Notes under the pieces: model-generated
Seen by the model: the letters and a program-made list of their open reading frames with translations, nothing else
Database searches by the model: none
Told to the model about the DNA's origin: nothing
Assembly (NCBI RefSeq): GCF_965363235.1
Contig: NC_134849.1
Location: 62,825,122-62,889,121, forward strand
Direction: 5' to 3'
From: Mytilus galloprovincialis
Taxonomy: Eukaryota; Mollusca; Bivalvia; Mytilida; Mytilidae
Length of the DNA: 64,000 nt
Part shown: positions 47,250 to 60,204 of the stretch, piece after piece
Layout of the letters: each line of letters starts with the position of its first letter
Position numbering within the stretch: position 1 is the stretch's first letter
Translations under genes and position numbers: made by a program

Positions 47250-48420
47250 TCATTACTGTCATATTACCACAAGACGCAGATCAAGATTGGAATTGGGTGT
47301 TGTCACTTTTACTGTTCATGAGTTATGCCCCTTTATAAACATAAAATTTGCTGAATTTTCTTTTCTGTTTTCCGACTTTTGTTTGCCTCAAACAAATTTT
47401 ATAAAACCAATTCACAATACACTGTACGTTTCACACAAGACACAGATGAAGACTGAAATTGGGTGGTGTCACTTTTACTGTTTATGAGTTATGAACCTTT
47501 GTAAACATAAAAATTGTTGATTTTCAGTTTTTTAACTTTATTTTGCCTCATTTAAATATCATGAAACATGTTCACAATGCTTATTACAATTTTTACCATA
47601 AAATATCAATCAAGTTGGAAATTGGGTGGCATTACTTTTAATGTTCTTGAGTTAATATGCTGTTTCTAAATGTAAAACTTGTTTAATCTGTTGTTTCCAT
47701 TCTCTAACTTTAGTTTGCCTTATACCCAATGCCTATAATTACAAACTGGTCTTAATAATGTGTATGAGGCCTGCAACTGTATTTCAAAGTTGACTCATGC
47801 ATATTTACAAACAGGGATATTTGTGACCCATAAACACATTATTTTTTAAATTAAAATGCCATAGCAGAGGGGGCATTAAGTTTTACCCTTGTCTGTCCAT
47901 CCCTCCATTTGTACATCCCCAAATTTGTTTGTTCTTTTACTTTTTAGCCTCTACCAAATGTTATGAAACTTTTACACAATGCTTATTACCACAAAACATA
48001 AGTTTGAATTTTGGTGGTGCCATTTTTCCCATTCTAGAGTTATCTCCCTTTAAAAATGGATAAATTGCTGTTCTAAAAATATAACTGATGTCATTTTCAA
48101 AATCTTCTTTGGAAATTGGAATTATTTTTCTTTGTCCAAAATGGTAGTTGAATCAACTACAACCAATGCTTTATACAATGCAATGTTCAATTTTACTTCC
48201 CACTGATAAATTAAAAGCAATATTTACCATTCAGTGCTTACAAGCACTTTGATTACCATTCTAGGGTTATGCCCCTTTACAAATGGAAAAATTGCTGAAT
48301 TTTTGTTTCCATTTTCTGACTTTAGTTTGTCTCAACTAAATTAAATGAAATGTGAATTGTTTTGCTTATTACTACAAAACTCTGTTGAAGTTCTTGAGTC
48401 CCTTTATAACTTTATACGCC
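47250..48420. repeat. Diverged tandem repeats, unit about 165 bp
   Basis: GAGTTATGCCCCTTTATAAA-type landmarks at 47321, 47486, 47650, then less regular copies to 48265, each followed by a T/A-rich stretch with TTTGCCTCA. Old and diverged. Confidence 0.75.
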
Positions 48421-48914
48421 AGCAGGGGCATCATCCGTGTCCCTATGTACATATTTCTAATTTTCTTCTTTTAAACTAATGGTCCAATTGTTACCAAACC
48501 GTACCTAAATAACCCTTAAATTATCTTATCTTATTAAAAAAAGGTGTGTCTTTGGACTTGAGCCATCACCAGAATTGGCTGCAGTTGTTAAAAATAGAAG
48601 ATAGGATACATGTAAAGTGAAGTTTTGGCTTATCTCTAAAGCTTTAAGTGCAAAATTGACAGTGTAAAATTTTCAACAGTTCTTACCCCTGACGAAGTTG
48701 TAATAATTGTATCCTGCATCTCCAATATCCCCTTGCATTGATGAATCGACTCTTATTACTGGACGTCCAGTTGCCAATATTTCATTTATATTAAGAAAGT
48801 ACAGAGATCTTAGCATGAGGAGGGCTAGCATGTGTCTCCTACGTATTAAGTGTCACCAGACATTAAATGCTATTATTTATATACAACTGTGCAGTCAAGC
48901 CGTGATCCCTGGTC

Positions 48915-48960
48915 AGGTTGTTGTCTCTTTGAAATATTCCCAATTTCCATTCTCAATTTG
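48915..48960 (+). mobile_element. Small fragment of retroelement family A
   Basis: GTTGTTGTCTCTTTGAAATA then CCAATTTCCATTCTCAATTT. Confidence 0.6.
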
Positions 48961-49298
48961 AACACTATGATATTTTTATTTATTTAATGCTATGCCTAAT
49001 GGTGCATGTTTTTGTTGGTTTTTTTTTCAATTGGCTAGATCTGTAGGGGAGGGTTGACATCCTATAAAACCCTGCTACTTTTTACACCCGTCACGGGTCA
49101 GGAACATCTCTTTATCATAGATTTTTACTGTTGCATGATGTTTTGGGCCCCAATCCTAATTGCCAGATTTCCTTCAAAAGAGCAGTCGTTCTCTCCAGCA
49201 ATTCTGGCTTCAGGATTCCTGTTCGCCAGGAAATAATCAAAATTGCTGAAAGAAGCATTTCAATCAATCTTAAAACAATTTTTAAATGATTAACAGAA

Positions 49299-49395
49299 CG
49301 AGTTGGTGTACATGACGAATTGTCGACCCCTACTCAGCAAGGACGAGTTGGTGTACATGAATTGTCGACCCTTACTCAGCAAGAACGAGTCGGTG
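49299..49395. repeat. Tandem duplication, 42-45-bp unit, about 2.3 copies
   Basis: ACGAGTTGGTGTACATGA then TTGTCGACCCCTACTCAGCA, repeated with a 3-bp difference. Confidence 0.85.
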
Positions 49396-50014
49396 TGTAA
49401 CTATATGAGCAAGTATTGTTGTCTCCGCCTAAACACTGTAGTTTATCGTACGCATGTGTGTTTTCTATGAACTGTTTTTCTTCTTTGAGTTTTTGGTTGT
49501 AACAGAGATTACTCTAATTACAACACATCGTATTATTAAAGCTCAGGATGGTGTTGTCAAGCTATAATTCCTTGGCAAAAAAATGATTCCACTCTGACCA
49601 TTTGATAGCTTTTGAGAACAGTTTGAATTTTGGTGGCTTTATTTTGGCCCTTTTTGTTTAGCTTACCCGGAGTCAAAATACTTGCTGCAATACAGTGGAG
49701 TTAGTTGAAGGCATATCAATATTTTTTTTGTCGCAGAATGCTCGACATAGGCGACAGTGATCCGACGGTGGTGGCGTAAGCGAACTTCTTAAAAGTTTTA
49801 TATTTTAGAAGGTGGACGACCTGTATGCTTTTTAATTTGTATATATAGATGCCTTATGTCATTGCCCTTCAGTAACTACTTGAAAAAAAAGTTCAGACTA
49901 TTTGTAATGTTAATTTTTTTTTATTATGAGTAATACGATAACTATATATATATAGTACAATGCATGTGCGTACCTAGCAATGTCTTCAATCATGCCCGCC
50001 AGACAGTTTTTAGC

Positions 50015-50700
50015 GCTCGACCTTATTTTATGGATCGGTGAACACGGTTAACTTTTCGTGGTCAAGTCCATATATTAGATACTGTAAGCAATAGATATTC
50101 TATATTTGGTATATGGAATTTTTGTTAGGAGTACATATCCAACTGGCAGGTGTCATCTGACCTTAACCTCTAAGTTTTTGAGTTTTTCTTTTCTTTTTTC
50201 TAATGCTATATTCAATTGGTCAACCATATTTGTTGTATGGAAATATTCTATGATGTACGTATCGGCCTCCGCAGCTTTTTTTTTTACCTTGAAATACATT
50301 GACCTCATTTATTTGGATCATGTTAAGTTTATGTGATACTTGTAGAAAAGCTTTATATTTAGCACTATCAACATATTATCAATAATTAGTAAAGAAGGCG
50401 AGATATTTCAGCGTGTACAATCTCGTTTTATTTGCCCCCTTTTTTTTTGCTCTTTTTTTAGCTTTCTTGATGCATCATTGCAAGGTGTCTGTCTCGCATG
50501 GGCCATCTTGAATAGCTTGACCTTATTTTCATGGTTCATTTGTGAAGTTTAGTCATTTTCATTGGGACTTTTTCTCGGAAACAATATGACATAGGTTTAC
50601 TTTTATATTTGGTGTATACAACGATTGTGAGACGTACATGTAAACCGTCTGTCCGGTGGATCACCTGACCTTAACCTTGTTTATATGAATCATTGGTTTA
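50015..50700. repeat. Two diverged copies of a TGACCTTA-type repeat
   Basis: TTGACCTTATTTTCATGG / CGACCTTATTTTATGG starts and TCATCTGACCTTAACCTC / TCACCTGACCTTAACCTT ends, about 500 bp apart. Otherwise 48.4-52.6 kb shows no gene that I can support. Confidence 0.6.
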
Positions 50701-50968
50701 CTTATTTAATGTAATACTTGTCGCCAAACTCCGAAACAGTGGTGATATCTGGCTACGCTTCATTTTTAGAGAAAGGGAAGGATGACCCGAACGATAATGC
50801 TGTATGGAGTTTGACTTGTCGCATGAACCTTTTCTTTTTTAAAGACAATTAATACAAATTAAATCATGATCGGAAAAGGAGATTTCAGTGTGTATAAACT
50901 CTTTTTATAATTAATCCATAATCATACCACTAGACGTACATTAATTAATCGAGGCTCTTCTTTAATTA

Positions 50969-51150
50969 CTGTGGATTAATTAATATTCGTTGGAAACTAA
51001 TTTTCGTGGATTTCGTGGGTACAGGGAAACAACGAATTTATATGTTGAACGAAATGCATGTGAATATTTTCAAAACCACGAATTTAAATATCCACGAATA
51101 TGCAACTGTTCCTCTATCCACGAAAATTGGTACCCATGAAAACAAAATTA
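50969..51150. mobile_element. TA-type MITE, family 3, right end lost
   Basis: CTGTGGATTAATTAATATTC after TA on the left; the middle ATTTTCGTGGATTTCG is mirrored by CCACGAAAATTGGTACCC, but the final inverted end has decayed. Confidence 0.5.
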
Positions 51151-52691
51151 TTAGAAAGTTGCGGATACGGAACTGTTGACAATTTCCTTGATTGATAATT
51201 TTAACTTTTTGTAATACTTGTTGCTTAAGCTTTTTCTTAAAACAGTTCGGAAAAGCACATTACATGCAGTAAATGCACTCTTGTTATAATTAATCCGTAT
51301 CCAATATCACAAGTGCATTACTGCGGACTTTGAACTTTGGACACATTTCCTTGATAAACATGATAATGTGTGTGATTTTTCATTTGTATACATTTGTTTT
51401 CAGTTGCTAACCTAAATATTGGTGATGTACCTAATTACCGTGGTTTTTCCAAGGTCTAGATGCTTGTTAACCTTTTGTCAAATTTATCAAAATTAGAAAT
51501 AAAATTGTTGTTAAAGCTGTCATGTCATTTCCTTTATCGTCTGCTCATGTAACCGCAGCCATTGATTAATTCATTTTGTAGAAGAAATTTCGGTGCAAAA
51601 TTTGCAGAAATTCTGCAACAACCTAATTAAAATTTGTTTGATTCATAAACATAGGAGTATACCATTGTCACTCAAGTTAGAATTATAATGCTGACCGTCT
51701 ACCATATTGGTATTAAGATATGGCTATGGTTTTTTTTCTGTACAAACTCAAGTCGAAAACAATTATTTTCTTTCAATTTTAGCATTACATATAGTGGCAG
51801 CTGAGGGTGAAACAAACAATTTTTTTTTCTCAGAATCAAAAACAAATTATTTTTTTCTCCAAAAACTGGAAACAAACTTTTTTTTCCAAACCCCCCCCCC
51901 CCCCCCGAAAATCAAATGGTTGCTGCCTTATAGATTCGCCTTGGTATATATCAATTGTTTAAACCCAATAGATATACAGTGAAATCTGACCTTTTGAAAT
52001 TTTGACTGATTTGATATTAAAAAGCTAGTACGATACATCCTAAATCTAGTTTTTTACTCTTTTAATTTATGTGTATGGAATTTGATAGCATTTAGCCCGT
52101 AAGTTTAAATCTTGGCCATTAACATTAGAAATCATTTGAGGAAAAATAATAAAGATGCAGCATATATAAACGAATGTTCGTATGGACAAGAGCAAAACTT
52201 TTAACATTTTGAAATCTTGACTGATTTGAAATTAAAACCTAATACGGTACATCATAAATTTATTTATTTACTGGTATTAGTAAAAACCTTATAGAATACT
52301 AATTTTCAAAGTTAAACATACTTACACTCACAAACACACACTCTAAAAAAAAAAGGAGAGGGAAGGTCCATGCCCCAAGCCCTATGAAACAATTTGGTAG
52401 ATGTAAAAAATAAACTGAGGAATCACGGGAAATGAAAAAAAATAGTACAAACAAAATCAATTTGAGGTATTCTGTTTTTTGTATTTTTTATATTACATCG
52501 GTATGGGACTGAAAAACAACTTGTTTACTAAAATATTTAGCATTCCATTGTCAAACCTAATATGAAAGTTAATTGTAGATTGTGTAATCAAACAATAGGG
52601 TAAAGATAAAGGTTATCATTGCTTTGTTTATATCAGAGCTACTGGGTGTGTAAACAACATGTCACAGGCTACTGAAATATTTAGTCATCTA

Positions 52692-52806
52692 AATAAAATG
52701 TCATCTTTTTCTCTAGATAAAATATCATCTTTTTCTCTAGATGAAATGTCATCTTTTTCTCTAGATGAAATGTCATTTTTTTTTTCTAAATAAAATGTCA
52801 TCTTTT
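52692..52806. repeat. 24-bp minisatellite, about 4.7 copies
   Basis: Unit ATGAAATGTCATCTTTTTCT plus CTAG. A second partial copy of the whole locus (GTGTAAACATCATGCCACAG) begins at 52908. Confidence 0.85.
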
Positions 52807-53586
52807 CTGTCATACTTTTATTCAACTCTTCTCAAGAGAAAAATACTAGTAACCATTTAACTTCAAGGGGTGGGGAGGGAGGTTCTGCTTTTTTTCTTCT
52901 TTAGTGGGTGTGTAAACATCATGCCACAGGCTACTGACATTTAGTCATCTAGATAAAATGTCATCTTTGTCCGTCGTACTTTTAATCTTTTCTGTCGTAA
53001 TACAGCTTCTTCTCTAGGGAAAATACGAACGGAATAAACCTCTGCTTTCTGGTCATTCGTCTCAACTCGGCCGATTCCGTACCCTCATCTAACATAAGGA
53101 GAGTAGCGGATTCTACCGAGGATTGCCGAATGCTTTCTGGTAAGCGATTCTTAAGGAACTACTTTTTGATTTTTAGGGGGAAGGGATAGGATGAAAAATT
53201 TTATTATGCATTTTTTCAGTTGTTATATCTGTCCGGCATTATGTTTTTCACTCTATTCGGTCCTACATTTTTTTGGGGTATAATAATTTATCCATAGATC
53301 CTACCGAACCTGTGGATTAAGGATGCTGTATATATGGTAAAAGACGAAGATGGCAATAGCAAAATGATTTTGAAACTCTTTTAAATTTCAGCCTAATCTG
53401 TCTAACTAGATGTAGAAGAGTATGTATAAGAGAAAGCAAATAAATAAGAATTGAACTTAACATGCTTAAATATTTGCCACTGGACGTTGAGCATATATCA
53501 ATCAATCTTAGATAAGACAAAAGAAAAACGTAGAAACATTCAAATTCGAAGTGATTTAAAAATTTCTTGTGGTTTTTTTTCTTAAC

Positions 53587-53721
53587 CTGATTTAATGGTG
53601 ATACAACATCTAATGTAGTAAGAGGTAAATTTTTATCGGAGGAGTTTACTTTAGTTGATAATATATATTCACGTACAAATCTCAACGAAAATTTCATTTT
53701 CAACAGGAACTGATCCATCAT
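53587..53721 (-). other. Open frame with a splice-donor-like end, identity unknown
   Basis: On the minus strand MMDQFLLKMKFSLRFVREYI leads to DVVSPLNQ and a CAG|GTTAAG donor. I recognise no family. It may be a chance frame or an exon of a decayed element. Confidence 0.15.
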
Positions 53722-54789
53722 ATGTCCCTAGGTATCAAGAGAGTCTGTTCTGATTGTGTATAATTTGTAAAGCAATGTAAACTGTCACTCTAGCAATTAA
53801 AATAGAGTGTTTTATGGGTATTAGTCGAGGTGCACGGCAGCCTATAACGAGGACAGCGATAAGACACTATCTCTAAATACATTATTGTCAAGATCAATAA
53901 AACATTAAAAGATTGAAGACTTTGTTGAGGAAAGACACAAGACGTTCTTTATCAAGTCAATTGTGAAATTATTCAAAGTAGGTGGATAAAACAAACAATT
54001 AAATAATGAATACATTACAAATCTGCGCATAAACCTTAAAAATAAAAATAAATAAATAGATGAAATAAAATAAAAAATAATAAAAATAAATAGATAAATA
54101 ATAAAAATGATAAATGAATAAAATTGATAGATAAGTAAATACATGTATAAATGAAAAAAATAATCTCATTGTATACGTATTTGTAAACATTAATGACGAA
54201 ATCGGAATATCTTCGTACAATTACAAAAGTGTTGCATCTTATCTAAATATAAATACAATAATTAGTACTTGACCATCAAGTTTCCACACCATTAAGTATC
54301 CTGTAGTTATTTAGGAAACCGTCACTTGGCACAATAAGTACGTGTATTTGTGTTAGGTAAATAGACTTGCATATACATTCATGAAATAATTCACGTCATG
54401 GAAACATCTTAAAGACAAGGCTTTCACCTTTGAATAGGGGTCAAATTTTAAATGAAATACCAAATAAAAAGTGAATCTAAAAATAAGAAAATAAACAATT
54501 CTAAAATTATGTCCGACCGTCCACTCATCTATTTCGATCTTGTTATAAGGACTGTTTATTAATTTGTTTGTCGTGCCATTGTCTGATGATCTGGACCTTT
54601 TTTCGCGATGTTAGGGAAGGAGGTATATTCAATTTCAATAATTCAATTATATGCCATTCTTATCTATTCTTTCTTTACCTTGATTAATATCTATTCTTTA
54701 TATTTTAGTACCTTATTTTTATATATTCTTATATATCTATGTTGGCCCATTTTCTCTATATTCTGTACTTAGTTTAGGAATAGCCCCAT

Positions 54790-54945
54790 GACGACGGATC
54801 CAGCTATTTTGAAAAAGGGGGTTTCCCAACCAAGGACAAAAAAAAAGGGGGGGGGGTTCCAAGTATATGTACCCATTCAAATGCATTGATTGTCCAAAAA
54901 AAGGGAGTCCAACCCCTGGAACCCTCCCCTGCATGGATCATTATC
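54790..54945. mobile_element. hAT-like MITE, degenerate
   Basis: ACGGATCCAGC left end and interior CCCATTCAAATGCATTGAT, identical to the interior of the element at 1043-1192. Confidence 0.65.
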
Positions 54946-55326
54946 ATATTCTTTTCTGTCAACCCTATTCAGACAACTATGTGGGTAAGAAAATACACTC
55001 GGAATATACTTGTTCATCTATTACAAGAAGATAGTTAAAACGAAAGGTGTAAACATAGAAAGAAAGTTCTTCCGAAAGACCCTGTGATAATAATTTACAT
55101 TGACTTTTCAATAGTGGGAAATATGTCAAAGAGACACAAACCCGACCAAAAAACAGAAAACAGCCGAAATGAAAATGTGTGCTAGTTCATATTTTTTTAA
55201 AACACAGTAAGGTGGAATTTGATATCTAAATAAAATGATGTAGAATGAAAAAACGTGCTACTGGAATGCCCTTCTGGGAGAGACAGAATAGAAACGATAT
55301 ATGAATATTGGATACCTTTTGTATCA

Positions 55327-55413
55327 ATCTAATTAAAATATAGATCTCCGATTTCGTTATACTACGTTACTGCATATTAAAATATAGATCTATATTTTAA
55401 TTAGATTGCTTTT
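55327..55413. repeat. Inverted repeat of 23-bp arms overlapping a 24-bp palindrome
   Basis: AATCTAATTAAAATATAGAT on the left and ATCTATATTTTAATTAGATT on the right; TTAAAATATAG/CTATATTTTAA form a second perfect palindrome around AGATCT. Confidence 0.8.
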
Positions 55414-55607
55414 GTATGAAAAATTAAAATCCTTTGAAAGTCTCAATAACATAAGATATGTGATTTCTGTATGCTTATATCACTTTCGACGAAAAGCCAG
55501 TCAAGTCAGATCAATATTTTGTCATTTCTTATAAAAAGTATATGCTAAATAATCTTTATATTTAAAATGCATCCCTACGTTAATATATTTTGGCTTAACT
55601 AATTGGC

Positions 55608-55608
55608 G

Positions 55609-55641
<33 letters not shown>
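55608..55641. repeat. (AATC)n microsatellite
   Basis: About eight perfect AATC units. Confidence 0.95.
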
Positions 55642-55644
<3 letters not shown>

Positions 55645-56979
55645 CTAAATTATTATTTTATTTTCATATCAAGGTATAATTTGTAAACATCAATGACAAA
55701 TATTTTCGTACAAAGACACACGAGTTGCATCTTATCTAAATATACCTACAATATATAATAAGTACTTGACCATTGAGTATCCAGTCCACTTAAGTATTCG
55801 GTAGTTATTTCGGAAGTTGTCACTTGGCACAATTAACGACAATATATATGTTAGGTCAATAGAGTAGCTGATCATGTATATACATGAAACAAATCACCTC
55901 ATGGAAAACGTCTTCAAGACTATTAAACTAGTTTTGCATGAAATCACAAATTGAAATAAAATATATATCTATAAAACAAAACTAAAATGAGGATATTAAC
56001 CCTTTCCCGTGGTCAATATCGTTTTGAATTTAACAATTTTGAAATTTGGTCCGTCCACTAAACTATTTAGACATTCTTGTTATTCGTCTTTCAAGTTAAG
56101 GACTGATGATACCCTTTGTCGAGCCGTTGTTTGATGTTCCTGGCCTTTTTTGGGAAGGAAAGGGAGGGGGTGTCTTAATATCCCCCTCATTTTTTTTTTT
56201 ATCTAGCCTGTTCTTTGTCTTTTGCCTATTTGTATTCTTATATATTTTATATTTAAATAAACACTTTTGTTTTTCTTTAATCTGTATAAGTTTTGGCCAT
56301 GTTTTTTTTTGTTCTGACAACAGTATTGTATGTGTATAACTAAGATAAAATACAGATTGGGGGGTAAATTCATTCGTAAAATTGATGCTGTACCGTTTTA
56401 CCTTTTTAGCATTAGTTTAAATGTAAAGAACGTTCTTTAAAAAGCCTCTGTCCCAATAATTTGCATTGACCCTAAAACATATGTTCAGAAGTTAAACTTT
56501 TCATATTATATTTAAATAAATACTGTAGAATTTTGAGATGGAAACAGACAGATCAGACAAAATATGAAAATCGGCCTTCTTTGTATGAAAAAGTCAGTCC
56601 ATGGAATGTCTTTTTGATAGTCTTCTTAAACATGTTAAAAATAAGATCTAATTGACTTTTATATGCTTATAATATGTTCGACAAGAAAAGCGAGTCAAGA
56701 CAAATCTGATTGAATTGCTCATACCAGACAATTGTTCATTATTTAAATATTTTAAGAACAAAAACATAACTTTATATTTAAAACATTAAAATACATAATT
56801 TGGAATTTGCATATATTAACACCTCTTAAAAATCGTGTGACTACTTCGTACTTTCACACGGATAGAGCAAATATTTTAAATTCTTGTTCTAGCACCATCA
56901 ACTGAAGGCTAGAATGGGAAAAACCCAACTGTCACAAATATAGTTCACAAAGGTGACCTGTTATCCTCAACAAACTGAT

Positions 56980-57120
56980 ACAGGATGAAAACCAGCTTCC
57001 GTACCGACAGCGAAATAGACTCCGCCTAAGGCTTTTGATTGGATGAAAGTCCTCTTAACCTGAGAACAGAATGAGTGGTGTGCTCTTCAAATGAAATATA
57101 CTACCTGTTGCTGTGAAAAG
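56980..57120 (+). promoter_or_regulatory. Candidate OSR promoter and untranslated first exon
   Basis: The first coding exon of OSR opens with a splice acceptor, so an upstream leader exon is required. GAAAAG|GTAAGAC at 57115-57127 is a strong-looking donor. An inverted CCAAT box (GATTGG) lies at 57039-57044. This is inference only. Confidence 0.3.
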
Positions 57121-57929
57121 GTAAGACAATTGTTTTAAGTCTATATTTTAAATTATAAATAAATGCAAGTTTTAATTATTGAAAAAATGTAAGTGGCGAA
57201 ATGAATCGATTATGGAAAAAGTTAATTATGGGTTTATATATTATATTTAAAAAAATGAATTTCCTTCCATTTATATCTAAAAAAAAAATATATAAATTGA
57301 AAAAAAAAAAACCAGATGCAAAATGATAAAAGAACAAGTATATTGAATATAAAAAAAAATGAGAAAAATTTAAAGATATATTTTTTAAAAGTCTCTAAAC
57401 TTGAAAAAGAATAACTTCTGTTCGCCGTACTTATTTTTAGGATTTACTTTTTTCAAATAGATATTGGGGGAACACTTTAAAGATTCAATTTGATCATATT
57501 ATGTTTTGCTATTCGTAAATCAGGTCAATTCGAACATCTTAAGTTGGTGCTTTATTTTGCCGTAAGAATTGAGGAGATTTGGTTTGATTGACAGTGAAAT
57601 AAATGACTTAAATTATTAAAAATAACTATTGGTCACTGTACGGCCTTCAAGAACCCACACCGTATAGCAAGATAAAAAACTAAAAGGCCTTAAAAAATGT
57701 AATTCAATTCAAACAAGATAAAAGGCTTTCATCAGTAAAGCCATTCTAAAAATTACGAAATGAATGCATGCATTTTGATATAATGTAAAATTTTCTGTTA
57801 AATTTTGGTCGCATGTTCTTTGAGAAAAATCAAATTTCATGTCAAAACATATAGCTAATGATATATCATATGAAACAATCATACGACCGTACTATGTCAA
57901 TTGGTACTTAATTTCAATTTGGTCTTTAA

Positions 57930-58100
57930 AACTTTTTTTATTCGAGCAGTACTGATGAGTCTTATGTATACGAAACGAGCTTACCGTAATAAAGCAATTG
58001 ATCTGTTCAAGTTCGTACTGTATTTGGCCTCAAGTTTTTTTTTTATTCGAGCTTCACCGACGAGTCTTGTCACGTGTACACGAAACGAGTTTCAGACGTT
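57930..58100 (+). ncRNA. Two tandem hammerhead-like motifs, decayed
   Basis: First: CTGATGAGTCTTATG (57952 on) then ACGAAAC (57970-57976). Second, 105 bp later: CCGACGAGTCTTGTC (58057 on) then ACGAAAC. Both follow TTTATTCGAGC. The first keeps the CTGATGA core, but its stems II and III are broken; the second has two core changes. Probably relics of the retrozyme family, plus orientation. Confidence 0.45.
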
Positions 58101-58272
58101 CAACAGTATTAGAATGGTACATATATCTTTGATGGGGTTATATTCGTTTTATTGGGTTGCCAGGCTGTTTTCCGTGACCTGTAATACCCAACATATTATT
58201 TTTCTTCTTCAAAATTATATATTATGTAGTATATATTTAGCTGTTATGGCCACCGGTTCGACGCAAAAATGA

Positions 58273-59974
58273 GTCTGATATCAGATTGGTAAAGTTTTGA
58301 TTTAAAGAATAACTAATTAAAATTGTATACACTATGAAAATTAAAGATAAAGTGAAAATATAAAGACTTTATCATAATTCTATTATCACTTCGTAAGGAA
58401 GATGTGCCTATATTGGCAGAATATATAAAGATATAAAATACAGATGCATGATAATCAGACAGCAACCCAAGACACAAACAAACTCAATAGACATACAATG
58501 GCACGCTTGTAAAATCACTCGTAGCAATGAAATATTTTTTTAAGACAAAATAAGAATTTTATCAGTTTGAAATCCAAACAATCGTATTGTTACTAAAGAA
58601 AAAAAATTCTTATAAATTACTAAACGATGGACAGAAAACAGTAGCATTGCAAAAAGTTTAAAGTGTTAATATTTATAAAATTTAAAGACTATTTTTGACA
58701 ACATGCCTGAAGTCTCTATCAACAGTTATCTGTTCAAATATCTTGAAGTCATGAGGAAGAATTATACATGCACAGTTCATATATTGACAATATAGTTGTT
58801 TCTCTCATTATACATCCTAAAACATGAAAATAAAGTTACTAAATATTTAGGTTGAAGTATCACCTTCTGTGTGGGTTAAATGTGACCCACGTTAATGATT
58901 ATCCAGACTCCTACAAACACTTCGTTTACACATCAGCAACAATTAAATTCGTGTTTTATTTCAACCTTTAATGTCTCTGATGTGTGTTCTGTGCTATATT
59001 GCTTGATAAATTCGTTATCTTTATGTTGATTTTGACAAATTAATCAGTTTCATGTCGCTTTGAAATGTACATCCGAAAACTACCACCTAATCTGCAGCTA
59101 ATTTTATGGAGCACCGCACTTGACTAAACTGTCATAAATTATTTCTTATTTATGTTATTTTAATTTAATGGTTGTACAATGTCAATTGTGATGATACGGT
59201 AGTAGGGTATCTAAACAATGACAATTAATTTACAATCCGTCCGTTTTGAGCTGACAATTAATTTACAATCAGTCCGTTTTGAGCTTCCAAATAAATAAAT
59301 TTCAAAATAAGTGAAAATATATTCGTATATATACTTTTCAATAAAAACTTACTACTAAAAGTTGTTTTGAACGGGTTAATTGATTTTCAAACTTTAATTC
59401 GGAAATAAAACATTAATTCAAAAGATAATTATTATCTCCCTTAATACAAAAGTTGATTATTTTCAAACAATTCTAATGAAATTCCTTTGAAAGTATGTCT
59501 AGATAACAAAAAAAATCATTAAATTTCAACTCATACAGATCTATTTCGAGCCTCTATATTGATCTCAAACAGCTGGTTTATAGAAGGATAAACATTTTGG
59601 ATCTCATGGCGTAAACTTACCCCACAGTATACCCACGATATAAAATGCAATCATTTCAGTTTGAGTGTTATTGGTTTTCACGACAAGAGGCATATATTTT
59701 TTGCATATTCCAGACAATAATAAATGAGCAATAAATCCAATAGAAACTAAGGTGGACAAAGTTGGTCAGCGTGGGCTTAAAAACGGATTTTTTTTTAATT
59801 GTCAATGAAAAAGGAGGGCATGCATATGTAGTACACATATATTTCTGAACATTCAACCAAATTATGAGAAGTGTTACATATCTATTTGAAAAAAGAATTC
59901 TAACACAGATCGAAGGAAGGATTTTCTCATTTGCTTATTGATAGATTAAACGAATAACGAAAATTTTCTTTCAG
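58273..59974. other. Non-coding DNA upstream of the OSR coding exons
   Basis: Probably OSR intron 0. A 33-bp tandem duplication lies at 59220-59285 (ACAATTAATTTACAATC...CCGTTTTGAGCT). No other repeat or gene recognised. Confidence 0.4.
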
Positions 59975-60204
59975 ATTGTACTCAATCATAATGACGGACC
60001 CAACGTACATGTGCCCGACGATGAAGATGCACATGTACATGTATCACCTCAGAGTCACACATTTGCAGTCACGTGATTGCACCAGAGATAACACCAATTA
60101 CTTCCCTTTGCAGTCACTCATTAAATATGTTTCCTGCAGTAAATCAAACCAAAAAAATCTGGAAACTGTCAATAATCTAGACATATGCTTACCTGACCAT
60201 GCAG
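59975..60204 (+). CDS. OSR1: OSR first coding exon
   Basis: Acceptor CTTTCAG then 16 nt of leader and ATGACGGACCC. It encodes a Met/His/Tyr-rich start and [14 protein letters not shown], ending LDICLPDHA plus one base at donor GTAAAT. This N-terminal part shows no strong similarity that I can recognise, so the assignment rests on phase and spacing. Confidence 0.7.

Larger units (their letters stand above)
54177..56830. repeat. Diverged tandem duplication, about 1.5 kb per copy
   Basis: Copy 1 is about 54177-55560, copy 2 about 55675-56760. Matching landmarks in order: TGTAAACATTAATGACGAAA / TGTAAACATCAATGACAAAT; GTCACTTGGCACAAT in both; CCGTCCACT in both; ATAATTTACATTGAC / ATAATTTGCATTGAC; AGCCAGTCAAGTCAGA / AGCGAGTCAAGACAAA. 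Copy 1 carries an extra hAT-like MITE (54790-54945). No coding frame is shared. Confidence 0.75.

Noticed and set aside
53905-54220. Hydrophobic Tyr/Phe/Ile-rich frames
   Set aside because: Produced by AAAT-rich simple sequence on the opposite strand.
57901-58272. 123-codon open frame
   Set aside because: Covers the hammerhead-like repeats and has no protein family features.
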